From Cognatiyoonia koreensis (lineage in GTDB: Bacteria > Pseudomonadota > Alphaproteobacteria > Rhodobacterales > Rhodobacteraceae): a stretch of 64,000 bases of DNA. Every line of letters begins with the position of its first letter. Position 1 is the stretch's first letter. Shown in pieces: positions 44,592 through 54,197 of this stretch. Below the pieces are notes generated by a model. That model was not told where the DNA came from and did not search any database. It saw only the letters and a list, made by a program, of their open reading frames with translations. Both the position numbers and the translations under genes were made by a program. The stretch lies in the NCBI RefSeq assembly GCF_900109295.1, contig NZ_FOIZ01000003.1, positions 15,472-79,471 on the forward strand, in the 5' to 3' direction.

Positions 44592-46382
44592 CTATTTGTC
44601 CTTGGCCGCTTCGGCTTCTTTCTTTTTGTTGAAACCGGATTTGATGTTGCCGAAGACGTCAGGCTTGGCACCGTGGCTGCGCATGATGGCGTACTGCTGG
44701 ATGAACGTGATCGTGTTGTTCGCAATCCAGTAGATGACCAGACCGGAGGCAAAGCTGCCCAGCATGAACATGAAGACCCACGGCATCCACGCAAAGATCA
44801 TCTGCTGTGTCGGGTCGGTGGGGGCCGGGTTCAGCTTTTGCTGGAGCCACATCGAAATACCCAGCAGGATCGGCAGGATCCCGATGAAAATGAGCGACAG
44901 GAACGAATCCTGCGGCAGCGCATCCCACGGCAGAATGCCGAACAGGTTGAAAATCGTTGACGGGTCAGGCGCTGACAGGTCTCTGATCCAGCCGAACCAC
45001 GGCGCGTGGCGCAGTTCGATGGTGACGAAGATCACCTTGTAGAGCGAGAAGAAGATCGGAATCTGGATCAGGATCGGCAGACAGCCCGCCGCCGGATTGA
45101 CCTTCTTTTCCTTGTAGAGCTTCATCATGCCCTGCTGCATGGCGGTGCGGTCTTCGCCATGCTTTTCCTTCAGGGCTTCCATTTCGGGCTGCAGTTCCTT
45201 CATCCGCGCCATGGAGACGTAGGATTTATAGGCCAGCGGCAGCACGATTGCCTTGAGGATCACGGTCAGCGCGATAATCGCCCAGCCCATGTTGCCGATG
45301 ACGGCGTTCAGCCAATGCAGCAGCGCGAAGATCGGCTTGGTCAGGAAGAAGAACCAGCCCCAGTCGATGCTGTCGATGAACCCGTCGACGCTTTCATCGT
45401 TCTGGTATTCGCGGATGGCTTCCCATTCCTTTGCGCCAGCGAACAGGCGGGTCGTGACCGTTGCAGAGGCACCGGAGGCCACGTCCTGTTGCGGCATGAT
45501 CGCTTCTGCCTGATAGATATCGCGGCTTTCGAAATAGCGCACGTTCGCGGTGAACGGGGCACTTTGATCGGGGATCAGCGTTGTCATCCAATAGTGGTCT
45601 GTCCAACCGATCCAGCCATTTTCAGAGACATCGACCTTGGCTTCGTCAGCGCTGCGGCCAAAGTCCACGACGTCGTCATAATCGACCTCGGTCAACTCGC
45701 CGTCCGCCATCCGCACAAGACCTTCGTGCAAAATGAAGAAGTTCTTGAGGTTGTCGGGTTCGGAATGACGGCGCAGAAGGCCATAGGGACGCGAGGAGAA
45801 GGTCGCCTCAGCGGCGTTTGCGACGCTTTGCTCGTACGTGAACATAAATGTTTCATCGACCGAGATTTTTGTCGTGAAAACCTGCCCTTGCCCGTTGTCC
45901 CACGTCAGTGTGATCGGGGTATCCGGCGTCAGTGTTTCGCCTTCGGAGAGGGTCCAAATGGTTTCATCGTTTGGCACGACGTCGGCGTCACCTGTCCAGC
46001 CGAAGACGGCGGAATAGGCATCGTTTTCGCCCACGGGTTTCAGCAGGCGCACAATGTCAGAATTCGGTTCGATCGTCTGGCGGTAGTTCGTGAGCGACAG
46101 ATCGTCGATCCGCGCACCTTGCAATGATACGGAACCGGTGAATTCCCCGGTTTCGACGGCGACGCGAGGTGCTTCTGCGGCTTCGCTGGCCGTCGGCGCG
46201 ACAGTTTCACTTGTCGCCTCGTTGGTGGTTGCTGTCGGCACGGCCGGGTCAAGCTGCTCTGTCGCGGTGTCCCCGGCGACCGGTTCAACCGGTTCTTCGG
46301 GTGGAAACAGCCAGAACCAGACGAGGATCACAAGGAAACTCAACGCTGTCGCGAGGATCAGGTTTCTATTTTGCTCGTCCAT
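44592..46382 (-). CDS. yidC: Membrane protein insertase YidC
   Basis: 596-aa insertase. An N-terminal membrane anchor (9-26), a large periplasmic domain, and the C-terminal five-helix 60KD_IMP domain with KAIVLPLAYKSYVSMARMKEL, LPILIQIPIFFSLYKVI and GLVIYWIANNTITFIQQY. It inserts proteins alone or with SecYEG. The stop is adjacent to the MOSC start. Confidence 0.95.
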   Translation of the reverse strand: MDEQNRNLILATALSFLVILVWFWLFPPEEPVEPVAGDTATEQLDPAVPTATTNEATSETVAPTASEAAEAPRVAVETGEFTGSVSLQGARIDDLSLTNYRQTIEPNSDIVRLLKPVGENDAYSAVFGWTGDADVVPNDETIWTLSEGETLTPDTPITLTWDNGQGQVFTTKISVDETFMFTYEQSVANAAEATFSSRPYGLLRRHSEPDNLKNFFILHEGLVRMADGELTEVDYDDVVDFGRSADEAKVDVSENGWIGWTDHYWMTTLIPDQSAPFTANVRYFESRDIYQAEAIMPQQDVASGASATVTTRLFAGAKEWEAIREYQNDESVDGFIDSIDWGWFFFLTKPIFALLHWLNAVIGNMGWAIIALTVILKAIVLPLAYKSYVSMARMKELQPEMEALKEKHGEDRTAMQQGMMKLYKEKKVNPAAGCLPILIQIPIFFSLYKVIFVTIELRHAPWFGWIRDLSAPDPSTIFNLFGILPWDALPQDSFLSLIFIGILPILLGISMWLQQKLNPAPTDPTQQMIFAWMPWVFMFMLGSFASGLVIYWIANNTITFIQQYAIMRSHGAKPDVFGNIKSGFNKKKEAEAAKDK

Positions 46383-46444
46383 TCGGAATGCCGTCCATCT
46401 GCCTAAAAACGTGGGGTTGGTTCAACCTGCTGGGGCGGGAAAGG

Positions 46445-47287
46445 TCAAGCGGATTCGGGGGAATTGTGACCAAGTGTCAGACCGGCGAAATCGAACAGTT
46501 TCGGGTCCAGCAGGTGGCTGGGCCGCGCATTCATCAGGCTGCGGAACATGACCTGCCTGCGTCCAGGGGAGTTCTTTTCCCATCCGTCGAGGATTTGTTT
46601 GACCTGTTGGCGCTGCAACCCGTCCTGAGACCCGCAAAGGTCACAGGGGATGATCGGGTAGTTCATCGCCGTCGCAAATTTTTCGCAATCAACCTCTGCC
46701 ACATGCGCGAGCGGGCGGTAAACGAAGAGGTCACCTTCCTCGTTTACCAGTTTTGGTGGCATCGTCGCGAGACGTCCGCCGTGGAAAAGGTTCATGAAGA
46801 AAGTTTCAAGGATATCATCGCGATGATGGCCAAGTACGACGGCGCTGCACCCTTCTTCGCGTGCGATCCGGTAGAGGTTTCCACGCCGCAAACGCGAGCA
46901 GAGTGCGCAGAATGTGCGCCCTTCGGGCACCTTGTCCATGACGATGGAATAGGTGTCCTGATATTCGATCCGGTGCGGGACGCCCATCTTTTCAAGGAAT
47001 TCCGGCAGGACCGTCGCCGGAAATCCCGGCTGTCCCTGATCCAGATTGCAAGCGAGCAGGTCAACGGGCAACAGGCCGCGCCATTGCAGTTCGTACAACA
47101 CCGCAAGCAGCGTATAGCTGTCCTTGCCGCCTGACAGGCACACCAGCCAACGGGCATCACGTTCGATCATACCGTATTGCTCGATCGCCTCGCGGGCATA
47201 GCGCACGATCCGTTTGCGGAGTTTCTTGAACTCTGTCGTTGAAGGTGCCCCGTGAAAAAGCGGGTGAATTTCGTTATCATCAAGCAT
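46445..47287 (-). CDS. ttcA: tRNA 2-thiocytidine(32) synthetase TtcA
   Basis: 280-aa TtcA that thiolates C32 of some tRNAs. PP-loop [10 protein letters not shown] is present, along with the two CxxC motifs [10 protein letters not shown] and [11 protein letters not shown] that hold a [4Fe-4S] cluster. [14 protein letters not shown] is also typical. Divergent from the DUF1353 gene (48 bases apart). Confidence 0.92.
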   Translation of the reverse strand: MLDDNEIHPLFHGAPSTTEFKKLRKRIVRYAREAIEQYGMIERDARWLVCLSGGKDSYTLLAVLYELQWRGLLPVDLLACNLDQGQPGFPATVLPEFLEKMGVPHRIEYQDTYSIVMDKVPEGRTFCALCSRLRRGNLYRIAREEGCSAVVLGHHRDDILETFFMNLFHGGRLATMPPKLVNEEGDLFVYRPLAHVAEVDCEKFATAMNYPIIPCDLCGSQDGLQRQQVKQILDGWEKNSPGRRQVMFRSLMNARPSHLLDPKLFDFAGLTLGHNSPESA

Positions 47288-47335
47288 GTTTCATGCCCTA
47301 GCTTTCATTTCATCCATCGCCAAGGAGATTTTTCC

Positions 47336-47893
47336 ATGCAGTGCTTTGTCGGCCCGATTCATCGCGAAAACCCCTATCCGGAGGGGCGCGTCAGGATCAC
47401 GAACCTTACATTCGTGGACGATCTGATCTTGTTTCGTCCGCAAGAGGAGTTGCTGAACCGCAAGGATGATATGGATGTCTATCTGCTGGGTGCCGATAAG
47501 ACTGTTCATTGGGAATCCGACGATGGTGACTGCGGGATCGTCACTGTGCCCTTTGGTTTTATCACCGATCTGACAAGCGTGCCATGGGTGTTCCGTCTGT
47601 TCGTGAGCCGCGCCGGACCTTGGCTGGAGGCCGCTGTGGTGCATGATTACCTGTATGTCGCCTGGAACGAGGTGGAGGGTGCGCGCCCCGATCCCAAGGA
47701 TCGCAAGTTCGCGGATGACATCATGTTCGCGGCGATGACGACTGCCAATGTCGGCGCAATTCGCAAATGGGCGATTTATGCGTCCGTGCGCCTGTTCGGT
47801 GGCTGGACATTTGGCCGGGATGATCGCTGCAACTACGGTGATCAGACCGATCCGCGACTGCTTTATCTGAAAGACGTGCCGAAAGTGGTCTGA
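47336..47893 (+). CDS. DUF1353 family protein
   Basis: 185-aa protein with the DUF1353 pattern: VPFGFITDLTSVPWVFR, then AAVVHDYLYV with the HD pair, and RKFADDIMFAAMTTANV. Many DUF1353 proteins are encoded by phages or near envelope genes; a hydrolase function is suspected, not proved. AAGGAGAT precedes ATG 47336, which decides the start over an upstream frame inside the ttcA region. Confidence 0.78.
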   Translation: MQCFVGPIHRENPYPEGRVRITNLTFVDDLILFRPQEELLNRKDDMDVYLLGADKTVHWESDDGDCGIVTVPFGFITDLTSVPWVFRLFVSRAGPWLEAAVVHDYLYVAWNEVEGARPDPKDRKFADDIMFAAMTTANVGAIRKWAIYASVRLFGGWTFGRDDRCNYGDQTDPRLLYLKDVPKVV

Positions 47894-47932
47894 TCCAAGT
47901 AACCTTCCGTAGAAAGGTAAAAGGATCACGCC

Positions 47933-48472
47933 ATGCGCATTCTTGCCCTACTTTCTTTTCTGTTCATCGCGGCCTGCACGGGTAAGCCATCGTTCGATGA
48001 TCCGACGCTGTCATCGCAGAAACTGGACCTTGAAGAATTCTTTGACGGGGAATTCGTCGCGTATGGCCAGTTTCAGGACATCCTTGGCACCGTGCGCCGC
48101 AGCTTTGAAGTCAGAATCGTGGGCGACTGGGATGGGGAGCGCCTGCGACTGGTAGAAGACTTCGTTTATGAAGACGGCGCAACCGAACAGCGGGTCTGGA
48201 CGCTGGTGAAGACCGGCGAAGACACCTGGCAAGGCACCGCACCTGGTGTGATTGGTGTCGCCAATGGTGTTGAACAGGACAATCGCTTCAATTGGAAATA
48301 CGAGATCGATTTGCCGGTTCCGAGCGCGGACGGCACAGTTGAAACGTTGCGCGTCCAGTTTGACGACTGGATGTGGCTGCAGTCAGAGGACCGTTTGCTG
48401 AACCGTGCCTATGTGAAACGTTATGGAATTGATATCGGCGACGTCATCATCAGTTTTGAAAAACTGAACTAG
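47933..48472 (+). CDS. DUF3833 lipoprotein
   Basis: 179-aa protein whose signal peptide ends FIAACTG, a lipobox with the lipid-modified Cys at about residue 15. The body shows the DUF3833 features FFDGEFVAYGQFQD, RRSFEVRIVGDW and DDWMWLQSEDRLLNRAYVKRYG. Likely outer-membrane lipoprotein, function unknown. Second in a plus-strand run of three genes. Confidence 0.8.
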   Translation: MRILALLSFLFIAACTGKPSFDDPTLSSQKLDLEEFFDGEFVAYGQFQDILGTVRRSFEVRIVGDWDGERLRLVEDFVYEDGATEQRVWTLVKTGEDTWQGTAPGVIGVANGVEQDNRFNWKYEIDLPVPSADGTVETLRVQFDDWMWLQSEDRLLNRAYVKRYGIDIGDVIISFEKLN

Positions 48473-48541
48473 GGTTTCCCTGACTTTCGTGAACCGGCCC
48501 ACCCCGTCTAGACTGCTCTGCATTTCAGGAGGAGTTTTCAG

Positions 48542-49456
48542 ATGGACTATTTCTATTCGCGGCGCACCTTCAACAGCCAGACAGGGCGGTTTTCGAACAA
48601 TGTGGCCTCTGTCACGCGTTATGTGGGCATTGGTCCGTCCGACGGGCAGGCGGCGCGTGGGCATCTGCTGACAGCGCAGCAATGGGCAAAGGCTGTCCAC
48701 GATCAGAGTCCGAATGGCCATGTTGTCGTCTATGTACATGGGTTCAACACCGCGCAATCAACGATGCTGAAATCGCTGGCGACGATCAAGGCGGGGCTGA
48801 AGAAGCAGGCCTTCAAGGGGGCAGTCGCTGCCTTTGATTGGCCCAGTGACGGAGAGGGGTCGTCCGCCGGCTATCGACGTGACCGATCAGATGCAAAGGC
48901 TGTGGCGCGCCATATGGTGCTGGACGGCATCAAATTGCTGCACGAGGCCAAGCCGTCGGCAAAGATCCATTTGCTGGCTCATTCAATGGGCGCGTATGTA
49001 TCACTGCGCGGCTGGGGCGAAGTCGGCAACGCATTCTTCCCGGGCAAGGTCGATCAGGCCATTTTCGTGGCTGCTGATGCCGATCAGAACTGGATGATCA
49101 ATGGCGCCTGGGGATCGCTTGTCATGCAGCAGCGTTGCAACCGATTGACGCATTATTTTTCGGCGCACGACGAGGTGTTGGATGTCTCTGGCAAGATCGT
49201 CAATTTCGGCACAAGTCGTTCTGGTCGTCACGGGATCAAGCCGGGACCCGCGCCGACGTTCAGGGATGTGTCCTGTGGCGATCGCTATCACAGCGTATTT
49301 CCGCAGCATAAGCGGGGCACGACATTGTCGCACAACTGGTATTTCCAGGATGGCCGGTTCTATCAGGATTTGGTCGGAACGCTGGCTGGCAAATCCCACA
49401 CGGCGCTGGGCACCCGGCAAAACCTTTCAGACGGGGATCAGCGGATCACGCCCTAG
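48542..49456 (+). CDS. DUF900-type alpha/beta hydrolase
   Basis: 304-aa serine hydrolase. VVVYVHGFN (oxyanion region, 61-69), FDWPSDG, and nucleophile elbow LLAHSMGA with Ser148 match the DUF900 alpha/beta-hydrolase group. No signal peptide seen. AGGAGG precedes the ATG. It converges on yidD with a 4-base overlap of ends. Confidence 0.8.
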   Translation: MDYFYSRRTFNSQTGRFSNNVASVTRYVGIGPSDGQAARGHLLTAQQWAKAVHDQSPNGHVVVYVHGFNTAQSTMLKSLATIKAGLKKQAFKGAVAAFDWPSDGEGSSAGYRRDRSDAKAVARHMVLDGIKLLHEAKPSAKIHLLAHSMGAYVSLRGWGEVGNAFFPGKVDQAIFVAADADQNWMINGAWGSLVMQQRCNRLTHYFSAHDEVLDVSGKIVNFGTSRSGRHGIKPGPAPTFRDVSCGDRYHSVFPQHKRGTTLSHNWYFQDGRFYQDLVGTLAGKSHTALGTRQNLSDGDQRITP

Positions 49457-49674
49457 TCAGGCACATTGTCCACGCCCGAGCCGCCCCACGGATGACAGCG
49501 GCCGATCCGGCGGATGGTCAGCCATGTGCCTTTGAGCCCGCCGTGTTTTTCGAGCGCTTCGAGCGCGTAGGCCGAGCAGGTCGGCTGAAACCGGCACCCG
49601 TGCCCGACCCATGGCGACAGGATCAGCCGATAAGCTTTGACCGGCCATGACACGATGTGGGCGAGGGGAGTCAT
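49453..49674 (-). CDS. yidD: Membrane protein insertion efficiency factor YidD
   Basis: 73-aa YidD that assists YidC-dependent insertion. AYRLILSPWVGHGCRFQPTC, SAYALEALEKHG and GRCHPWGGSG, with the conserved Cys, are diagnostic. The start at 49674 overlaps the rnpA stop (ATGA); a longer frame upstream runs antiparallel in another frame of rnpA and is rejected. Confidence 0.93.
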   Translation of the reverse strand: MTPLAHIVSWPVKAYRLILSPWVGHGCRFQPTCSAYALEALEKHGGLKGTWLTIRRIGRCHPWGGSGVDNVPD

Positions 49675-50051
49675 GCGTGCACCTTTTTCAACGCACGGAT
49701 CAGGTCCGATTGCAGTTGCTTGAAAGGTAGTGTCGCTGTGTCGTCTTTGCGACCCACAAGCACGTAATCCCAGCCTTTGCGCCCGTGTTCCGGCAGGATC
49801 AGGCGGGCGACTTCGCGCAAACGCCGTTTGGCGCGGTTGCGGGCCACGGCATCTCCGACCTTCCTGGAGCAGGTGAACCCGACGCGGATCGTTTCGCCAC
49901 CGGTCTGGCGCGCCTGCAGGTGGATGCCGGGGGTGCCAAAGCGCTTGGCGTTGCTGGCGGCGACGAAATCGGATCGTTTCGTCAGGACCTCCAGACAAAC
50001 GGAAACCGCCGGTGTGCTGTTCGCAGGCACCGGCGGTTCCAAATCTGTCAA
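49671..50051 (-). CDS. rnpA: Ribonuclease P protein component
   Basis: 126-aa basic protein that with the RNA subunit matures tRNA 5' ends. The RNR motif lies in KVGDAVARNRAKRRLREVARL. The N-terminal about 20 residues before LTKRSDF are variable, so the start at 50051 is uncertain. Overlaps yidD, follows rpmH by 15 bases. Confidence 0.92.
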   Translation of the reverse strand: MTDLEPPVPANSTPAVSVCLEVLTKRSDFVAASNAKRFGTPGIHLQARQTGGETIRVGFTCSRKVGDAVARNRAKRRLREVARLILPEHGRKGWDYVLVGRKDDTATLPFKQLQSDLIRALKKVHA

Positions 50052-50066
50052 GACCGTAGAGGGCGC

Positions 50067-50201
50067 TTACGCGCTCAGCTTCGCGCGGCCTTTGGCGCGG
50101 CGGTTGTTCAGGATCTTGCGGCCAGCCTTCGTGGCCATACGTGCACGAAAGCCGTGACGGTTCTTGCGAACCCGGTTGGATGGTTGGAACGTGCGCTTCA
50201 T
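50067..50201 (-). CDS. rpmH: 50S ribosomal protein L34
   Basis: 44-aa L34: [18 protein letters not shown]..., ending KGRAKLSA, a perfect family match. It begins the rpmH-rnpA-yidD operon. The upstream region (50202-50494) is shared with the divergent TVP38 gene. Confidence 0.97.
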   Translation of the reverse strand: MKRTFQPSNRVRKNRHGFRARMATKAGRKILNNRRAKGRAKLSA

Positions 50202-50494
50202 GGCGTGTCCTTTGGTGGCTATGGGGCAAATCCCGAATGGATTCGCGGCCCGTGAATGTCATCAGACCCGTCCTTTAAGCGGGCGGCCCCCATGTGTCAA
50301 CGCAAACGGGGCCAGGTTTTTGCAACAATCGGCAGAAATGACGGCGGGGAAATGTTACAGTTTGTGATCGAAAGCCCGTCTGCGCGCACAGATTGCACAC
50401 GACGCGATCAACCGCGCGTGATCGGGGTATCCTGACGCAGGGTGATCGGTCAATTAGAGTGCACTCCCAGACGTTCCCTCCCAAGGTGAAAGAC

Positions 50495-51226
50495 ATGACC
50501 GATATGCCAGACAGAGAACAAAACGCCTTTATCAAACGGCTTCCCATTATCATCATCGCTCTTGTAGCGATCCTTGGGGCCTATTTCCTGCGGGACTATC
50601 TGACGTTTGACGCATTGCGCGACAATCGTGAGACATTGCTGGCCTTTCGTGACAACAACTACGTGCTGACGGTCGCCTTGTTCATCCTTGCCTACATTGT
50701 CATCGTCGCCTTTTCCCTACCCGGCGCAACCGTAGCAACGCTGACCGGGGGGTTCCTGTTCGCGACCTTCCCCGGGGCATTGTACAACGTGACTGGTGCG
50801 ACCATTGGCGCAACCGCGATTTTCCTTGCCGCCCGTTGGGGTTTTGGCGAAAAACTGGGGGCCAAGCTTGAAGGGTCGGACGGTATCGTCAAAAAGATAA
50901 AGGACGGTATCGACGAAAACCAGTGGTCAATGTTGTTCCTGATCCGCCTTGTCCCTGCTGTCCCGTTCTTCATGGCGAACCTTGTGCCGTCCTTTCTTGA
51001 TGTGCCGCTGCGCCGGTTCGTCATTTCGACCTTCCTTGGCATTATCCCGGGTGCGGTTGTCTATACATCTGTCGGTGCCGGGCTGGGTGAAGTGTTCGAA
51101 CGTGGTGAGACGCCGAACCTTGGCATCATTTTCGAACCCGCCATCCTGTTCCCGATCCTTGGCCTGTGTCTTCTGGCCGCTCTTCCCATTCTTTTGAAGG
51201 CCGTCCGCGGCAAGAAAGGTCTGTAA
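50495..51226 (+). CDS. TVP38/TMEM64 family membrane protein
   Basis: 243-aa membrane protein with a VTT/DedA-like domain. FSLPGATVATLTGGFLFATF, GATIGATAIFLAARWGFG and RLVPAVPFFMANLVPSFLDV are characteristic. The family moves lipids in some organisms. Start 50495 gives the expected length; the frame is open upstream. It ends 3 bases before the flavoprotein gene, a pairing also seen as gene fusions elsewhere. Confidence 0.85.
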   Translation: MTDMPDREQNAFIKRLPIIIIALVAILGAYFLRDYLTFDALRDNRETLLAFRDNNYVLTVALFILAYIVIVAFSLPGATVATLTGGFLFATFPGALYNVTGATIGATAIFLAARWGFGEKLGAKLEGSDGIVKKIKDGIDENQWSMLFLIRLVPAVPFFMANLVPSFLDVPLRRFVISTFLGIIPGAVVYTSVGAGLGEVFERGETPNLGIIFEPAILFPILGLCLLAALPILLKAVRGKKGL

Positions 51227-51229
51227 GCC

Positions 51230-52648
51230 ATGAACCGCATCAAGACAGATATTTGCATCATCGGTGGCGGATCGGGCGGATTGTCCATCGCAGCCGGTGC
51301 GGTCCAGATGGGCGCAAAGGTGGTTCTGCTGGAGGGCCACAAGATGGGCGGCGATTGCCTGAACTATGGCTGCGTTCCGTCCAAGGCGCTGATCGCGTCG
51401 GCCAAACACGCCCATGCTGGTCAGGACAACGCGAAATACGGCGTCGAAAAAGTAAGCCCGACGGTCGACTATGCCGCCGCCAAGGATCATGTGCATGATG
51501 TGATCGCCACCATTGCGCCGGTTGACTCGGTCGAGCGTTTCGAAGGCTTAGGCGTCAACGTCATACAGGAATACGGCAAGTTCATTTCAAAGACCGAAGT
51601 GCAGGCAGGTGATACGGTGATCGAAGCCCGCCGCTTTGTTGTTGCGACAGGGTCTGGCCCGCTGGTCCCGCCGATCCCCGGTCTTGAAGATGTCGATGTA
51701 TATACGAATGAGAACATCTTTGATCTGCGCGAGCGTCCGGATCATCTGATCATCATTGGTGGTGGCCCGATCGGCATGGAGATGGCGCAGGCCCATGTGC
51801 GCCTGGGATCGAAGGTTACCGTGATCGAAGGGGCCAAGGCCTTTGGCAAGGATGACCCGGAACTGGCTGCGATTGTTCTTGAAAACCTCAAGGCCGAAGG
51901 GGTCGAGATCATCGAAGGCGCGCAGGCCGAAAAGGTATCTGGCAGCAAGGGCAAGGTGACCGTGCACACACCCAAGGGCGCATTCAGCGGCTCGCATTTG
52001 CTGGTGGCTGTCGGGCGTAAGGTGAACATCGACAAGCTTGATCTGGATGCTGGCGGCGTGAAGTATGATCGCGGCGGGGTCAAAGTGGATGCTGGTCTGC
52101 GATCGGTGACCAACAAGAAGGTCTATGCAGTCGGTGATGTCGCTGGTGGGATGCAGTTCACCCATGTCGCAGGCTATCACGCGGGCGTCGTCATCCGGTC
52201 GATGCTGTTCGGGCTGCCCAGCAAGCAGCGCACAGATCACATCCCTTGGGCGACATACACGGACCCCGAACTTTCCCAAGTCGGCCTGACAGAGGAGCAG
52301 GCAAAAAAGAAGCACGGTGCCAATCTGGAAGTCGTTCGCTTTGAATACGAACACAACGACCGCGCCATTGCCGAGCGTAAAACCAAGGGATTGATCAAGG
52401 TGATGGTCGTCAAGGGCCGCCCTGTCGGTGCATCGATAGCGGGCTATCTTGCCGGTGAACTGATCGGTATGTGGGCCATGGCTATCGCGAACAAGCAGAA
52501 GATGACGGCGATCGCGAACACGGTCTTGCCCTATCCGACGATAAGCGAGATTAACAAACGTGCTGCGGGCGCCTATTTCAGCCCGCGCCTGTTCGAAAGT
52601 GACAAAGTCAAAACGATTGTCGGGCTGGTGCAGCGCTGGCTGCCTTGA
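51230..52648 (+). CDS. MerA/Lpd-like FAD-dependent disulfide oxidoreductase
   Basis: 472-aa class I pyridine nucleotide-disulfide oxidoreductase. FAD loop IGGGSGG at 11-17; redox pair GGDCLNYGCVPSKA (Cys43, Cys48); NAD(P) loop IIIGGGPIGMEMA. The C-terminal catalytic region reads PYPTISE, with Tyr in place of the His of dihydrolipoamide dehydrogenase, as in mercuric-reductase-like proteins. It lacks the C-terminal Cys pair of true MerA. The substrate is unknown; it is coupled to the TVP38 gene and may act at the membrane. Confidence 0.82.
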   Translation: MNRIKTDICIIGGGSGGLSIAAGAVQMGAKVVLLEGHKMGGDCLNYGCVPSKALIASAKHAHAGQDNAKYGVEKVSPTVDYAAAKDHVHDVIATIAPVDSVERFEGLGVNVIQEYGKFISKTEVQAGDTVIEARRFVVATGSGPLVPPIPGLEDVDVYTNENIFDLRERPDHLIIIGGGPIGMEMAQAHVRLGSKVTVIEGAKAFGKDDPELAAIVLENLKAEGVEIIEGAQAEKVSGSKGKVTVHTPKGAFSGSHLLVAVGRKVNIDKLDLDAGGVKYDRGGVKVDAGLRSVTNKKVYAVGDVAGGMQFTHVAGYHAGVVIRSMLFGLPSKQRTDHIPWATYTDPELSQVGLTEEQAKKKHGANLEVVRFEYEHNDRAIAERKTKGLIKVMVVKGRPVGASIAGYLAGELIGMWAMAIANKQKMTAIANTVLPYPTISEINKRAAGAYFSPRLFESDKVKTIVGLVQRWLP

Positions 52649-52666
52649 TGCCTTGGAAAGTCAAAG

Positions 52667-54067
52667 ATGTTGAATACGCTCTCCGGCCGCTTCCTGATCC
52701 TCACGATTATCTTCGTGATGTTGGCCGAAGTGTTCATCTTTGTTCCGTCTATTGCGCGCTTTCGTGAAGACTATCTGCTTGCCCGTCTGGAGCGGGCGCA
52801 GATCGCATCGCTCGCCCTTGAGGCGGATGATATGCTGGCCCCTGAACTTGAAGCGGAACTGCTGAAGAACGCTGAAGTGTTCAACGTGGTTTTGCGCCGG
52901 GATGAAGTCCGCCAGCTCGCCCTGTCTTCGCCCATTCCGGCACCGATTCACGCCTCATACGATATGCGTGATCCGTCCGCGATGGCGTTGATCGGTGATG
53001 CGATTGACGCTTTGCTGGATACCGAAGAGCGCGTCATACGTGTGCTTGGCAATCCGGTGCGTGATGGTGGATTGCTGATCGAAGTCACAATGATGCAGAA
53101 ACCCCTGCGCGAGGCCATGCTGACCTATGGGCGCAATGTTCTTATCCTCTCGGCGGTTATTTCGATCATCACGGCCTTTCTGCTTTTCCTTTCGGTACAG
53201 GCATTGCTTGTTCGCCCGATCAAAGGGGTTGTCAGTGCGATGCAGCGCTATGCCGCTGCGCCGGAAGATGCGCGGCAGATTATCCAGCCCTCAGCTGGCG
53301 TGCGTGAATTGCGTGACGCTGAGGAGTCGTTGCAACTGTTGCAGCAACAGTTGACGGGCGCGCTCAAGCAAAAGGACCGGTTGGCACAGTTGGGTGGGGC
53401 TGTGGCCAAGGTCAGTCATGATCTGCGCAACATCCTTACCTCGGCACAGCTGTTTACCGACCGGATCGAAAGTTCGGACGATCCGCTGGTCAAGCGCATG
53501 GCGCCGAAACTGGTCGGGTCTATCAGCCGGGCGGTCAACCTGTGTGAAACGACACTGGCCTTTGGTCGCGTTGACGAACCCGCGCCGATCCTGTCGCGCA
53601 TTGCCCTGGAAAGCGTGGTGAACGACGTCGTTGACAGCGAGCGGCTTGCCGTTGGCGACTATGATCTTTCTGTCGACAGCGATCTGCCTCCGGGCATGAT
53701 GATCCGTGCGGATGGCGAACAATTGTTCCGCGTGATTTCCAATCTTGTGCGCAATGCCCGCGAAGCAATCATGGCAACGCACAAGCCCGGAACGATTACC
53801 GTACGCGCGACAGAAGACGATGCTGCATGGCATATCGCGGTCGAGGATACAGGCCCCGGATTGCCGCCAAAGGCGCGCGAGCATTTGTTCAAGGCGTTTC
53901 AAGGCAGCGTGCGCAAAGGGGGCACCGGATTGGGGATCGCAATCGCACAGGATCTGGTCCGCGGGCACGGTGGTCGGATTGAACTTGAACGATCCGACGC
54001 GAACGGCACGGTTTTTGTAATCCAGCTTCCAAAAGCCGATCTTGCCCTTGCTCCGCTGTCAGAATAG
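52667..54067 (+). CDS. Sensor histidine kinase
   Basis: 466-aa membrane kinase. Two membrane segments (about 8-28 and 155-182) flank a periplasmic sensor region; a HAMP-like linker follows. Phospho-acceptor His251 is in AKVSHDLRNILTS, and the ATPase domain has NLVRNAREAI (N box), EDTGPGLP (G1) and GGTGLGIAIA (G2). No response-regulator gene is adjacent, so the partner is elsewhere. 18 bases after the flavoprotein gene. Confidence 0.87.
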   Translation: MLNTLSGRFLILTIIFVMLAEVFIFVPSIARFREDYLLARLERAQIASLALEADDMLAPELEAELLKNAEVFNVVLRRDEVRQLALSSPIPAPIHASYDMRDPSAMALIGDAIDALLDTEERVIRVLGNPVRDGGLLIEVTMMQKPLREAMLTYGRNVLILSAVISIITAFLLFLSVQALLVRPIKGVVSAMQRYAAAPEDARQIIQPSAGVRELRDAEESLQLLQQQLTGALKQKDRLAQLGGAVAKVSHDLRNILTSAQLFTDRIESSDDPLVKRMAPKLVGSISRAVNLCETTLAFGRVDEPAPILSRIALESVVNDVVDSERLAVGDYDLSVDSDLPPGMMIRADGEQLFRVISNLVRNAREAIMATHKPGTITVRATEDDAAWHIAVEDTGPGLPPKAREHLFKAFQGSVRKGGTGLGIAIAQDLVRGHGGRIELERSDANGTVFVIQLPKADLALAPLSE

Positions 54068-54120
54068 TTCGAATTGGGCCTTGCAATACATGGCCGTGGG
54101 GTCTAAATCGCAGGTCACGC

Positions 54121-54197
54121 GGATTGGTAGCTCAGTTGGATAGAGTACTTGACTACGAATCAAGGGGTCGGGGGTTCGAATCCTCCCCAGTCCGCCA
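54121..54197 (+). tRNA. tRNA-Arg (anticodon ACG)
   Basis: 77 bases folding as a cloverleaf: acceptor GGATTGG with CCAGTCC, D-arm GCTC...GAGT, anticodon loop CTACGAA (ACG), T-arm GGGGGTTCGAATCCTCC, then discriminator G and an encoded CCA. It reads CGN arginine codons. It marks the start of an accessory-gene region. Confidence 0.95.

Noticed and set aside
51230..52648. True mercuric reductase (merA)
   Set aside because: The C-terminal Cys pair needed for mercury is missing and no merR, merT or merP lies nearby.
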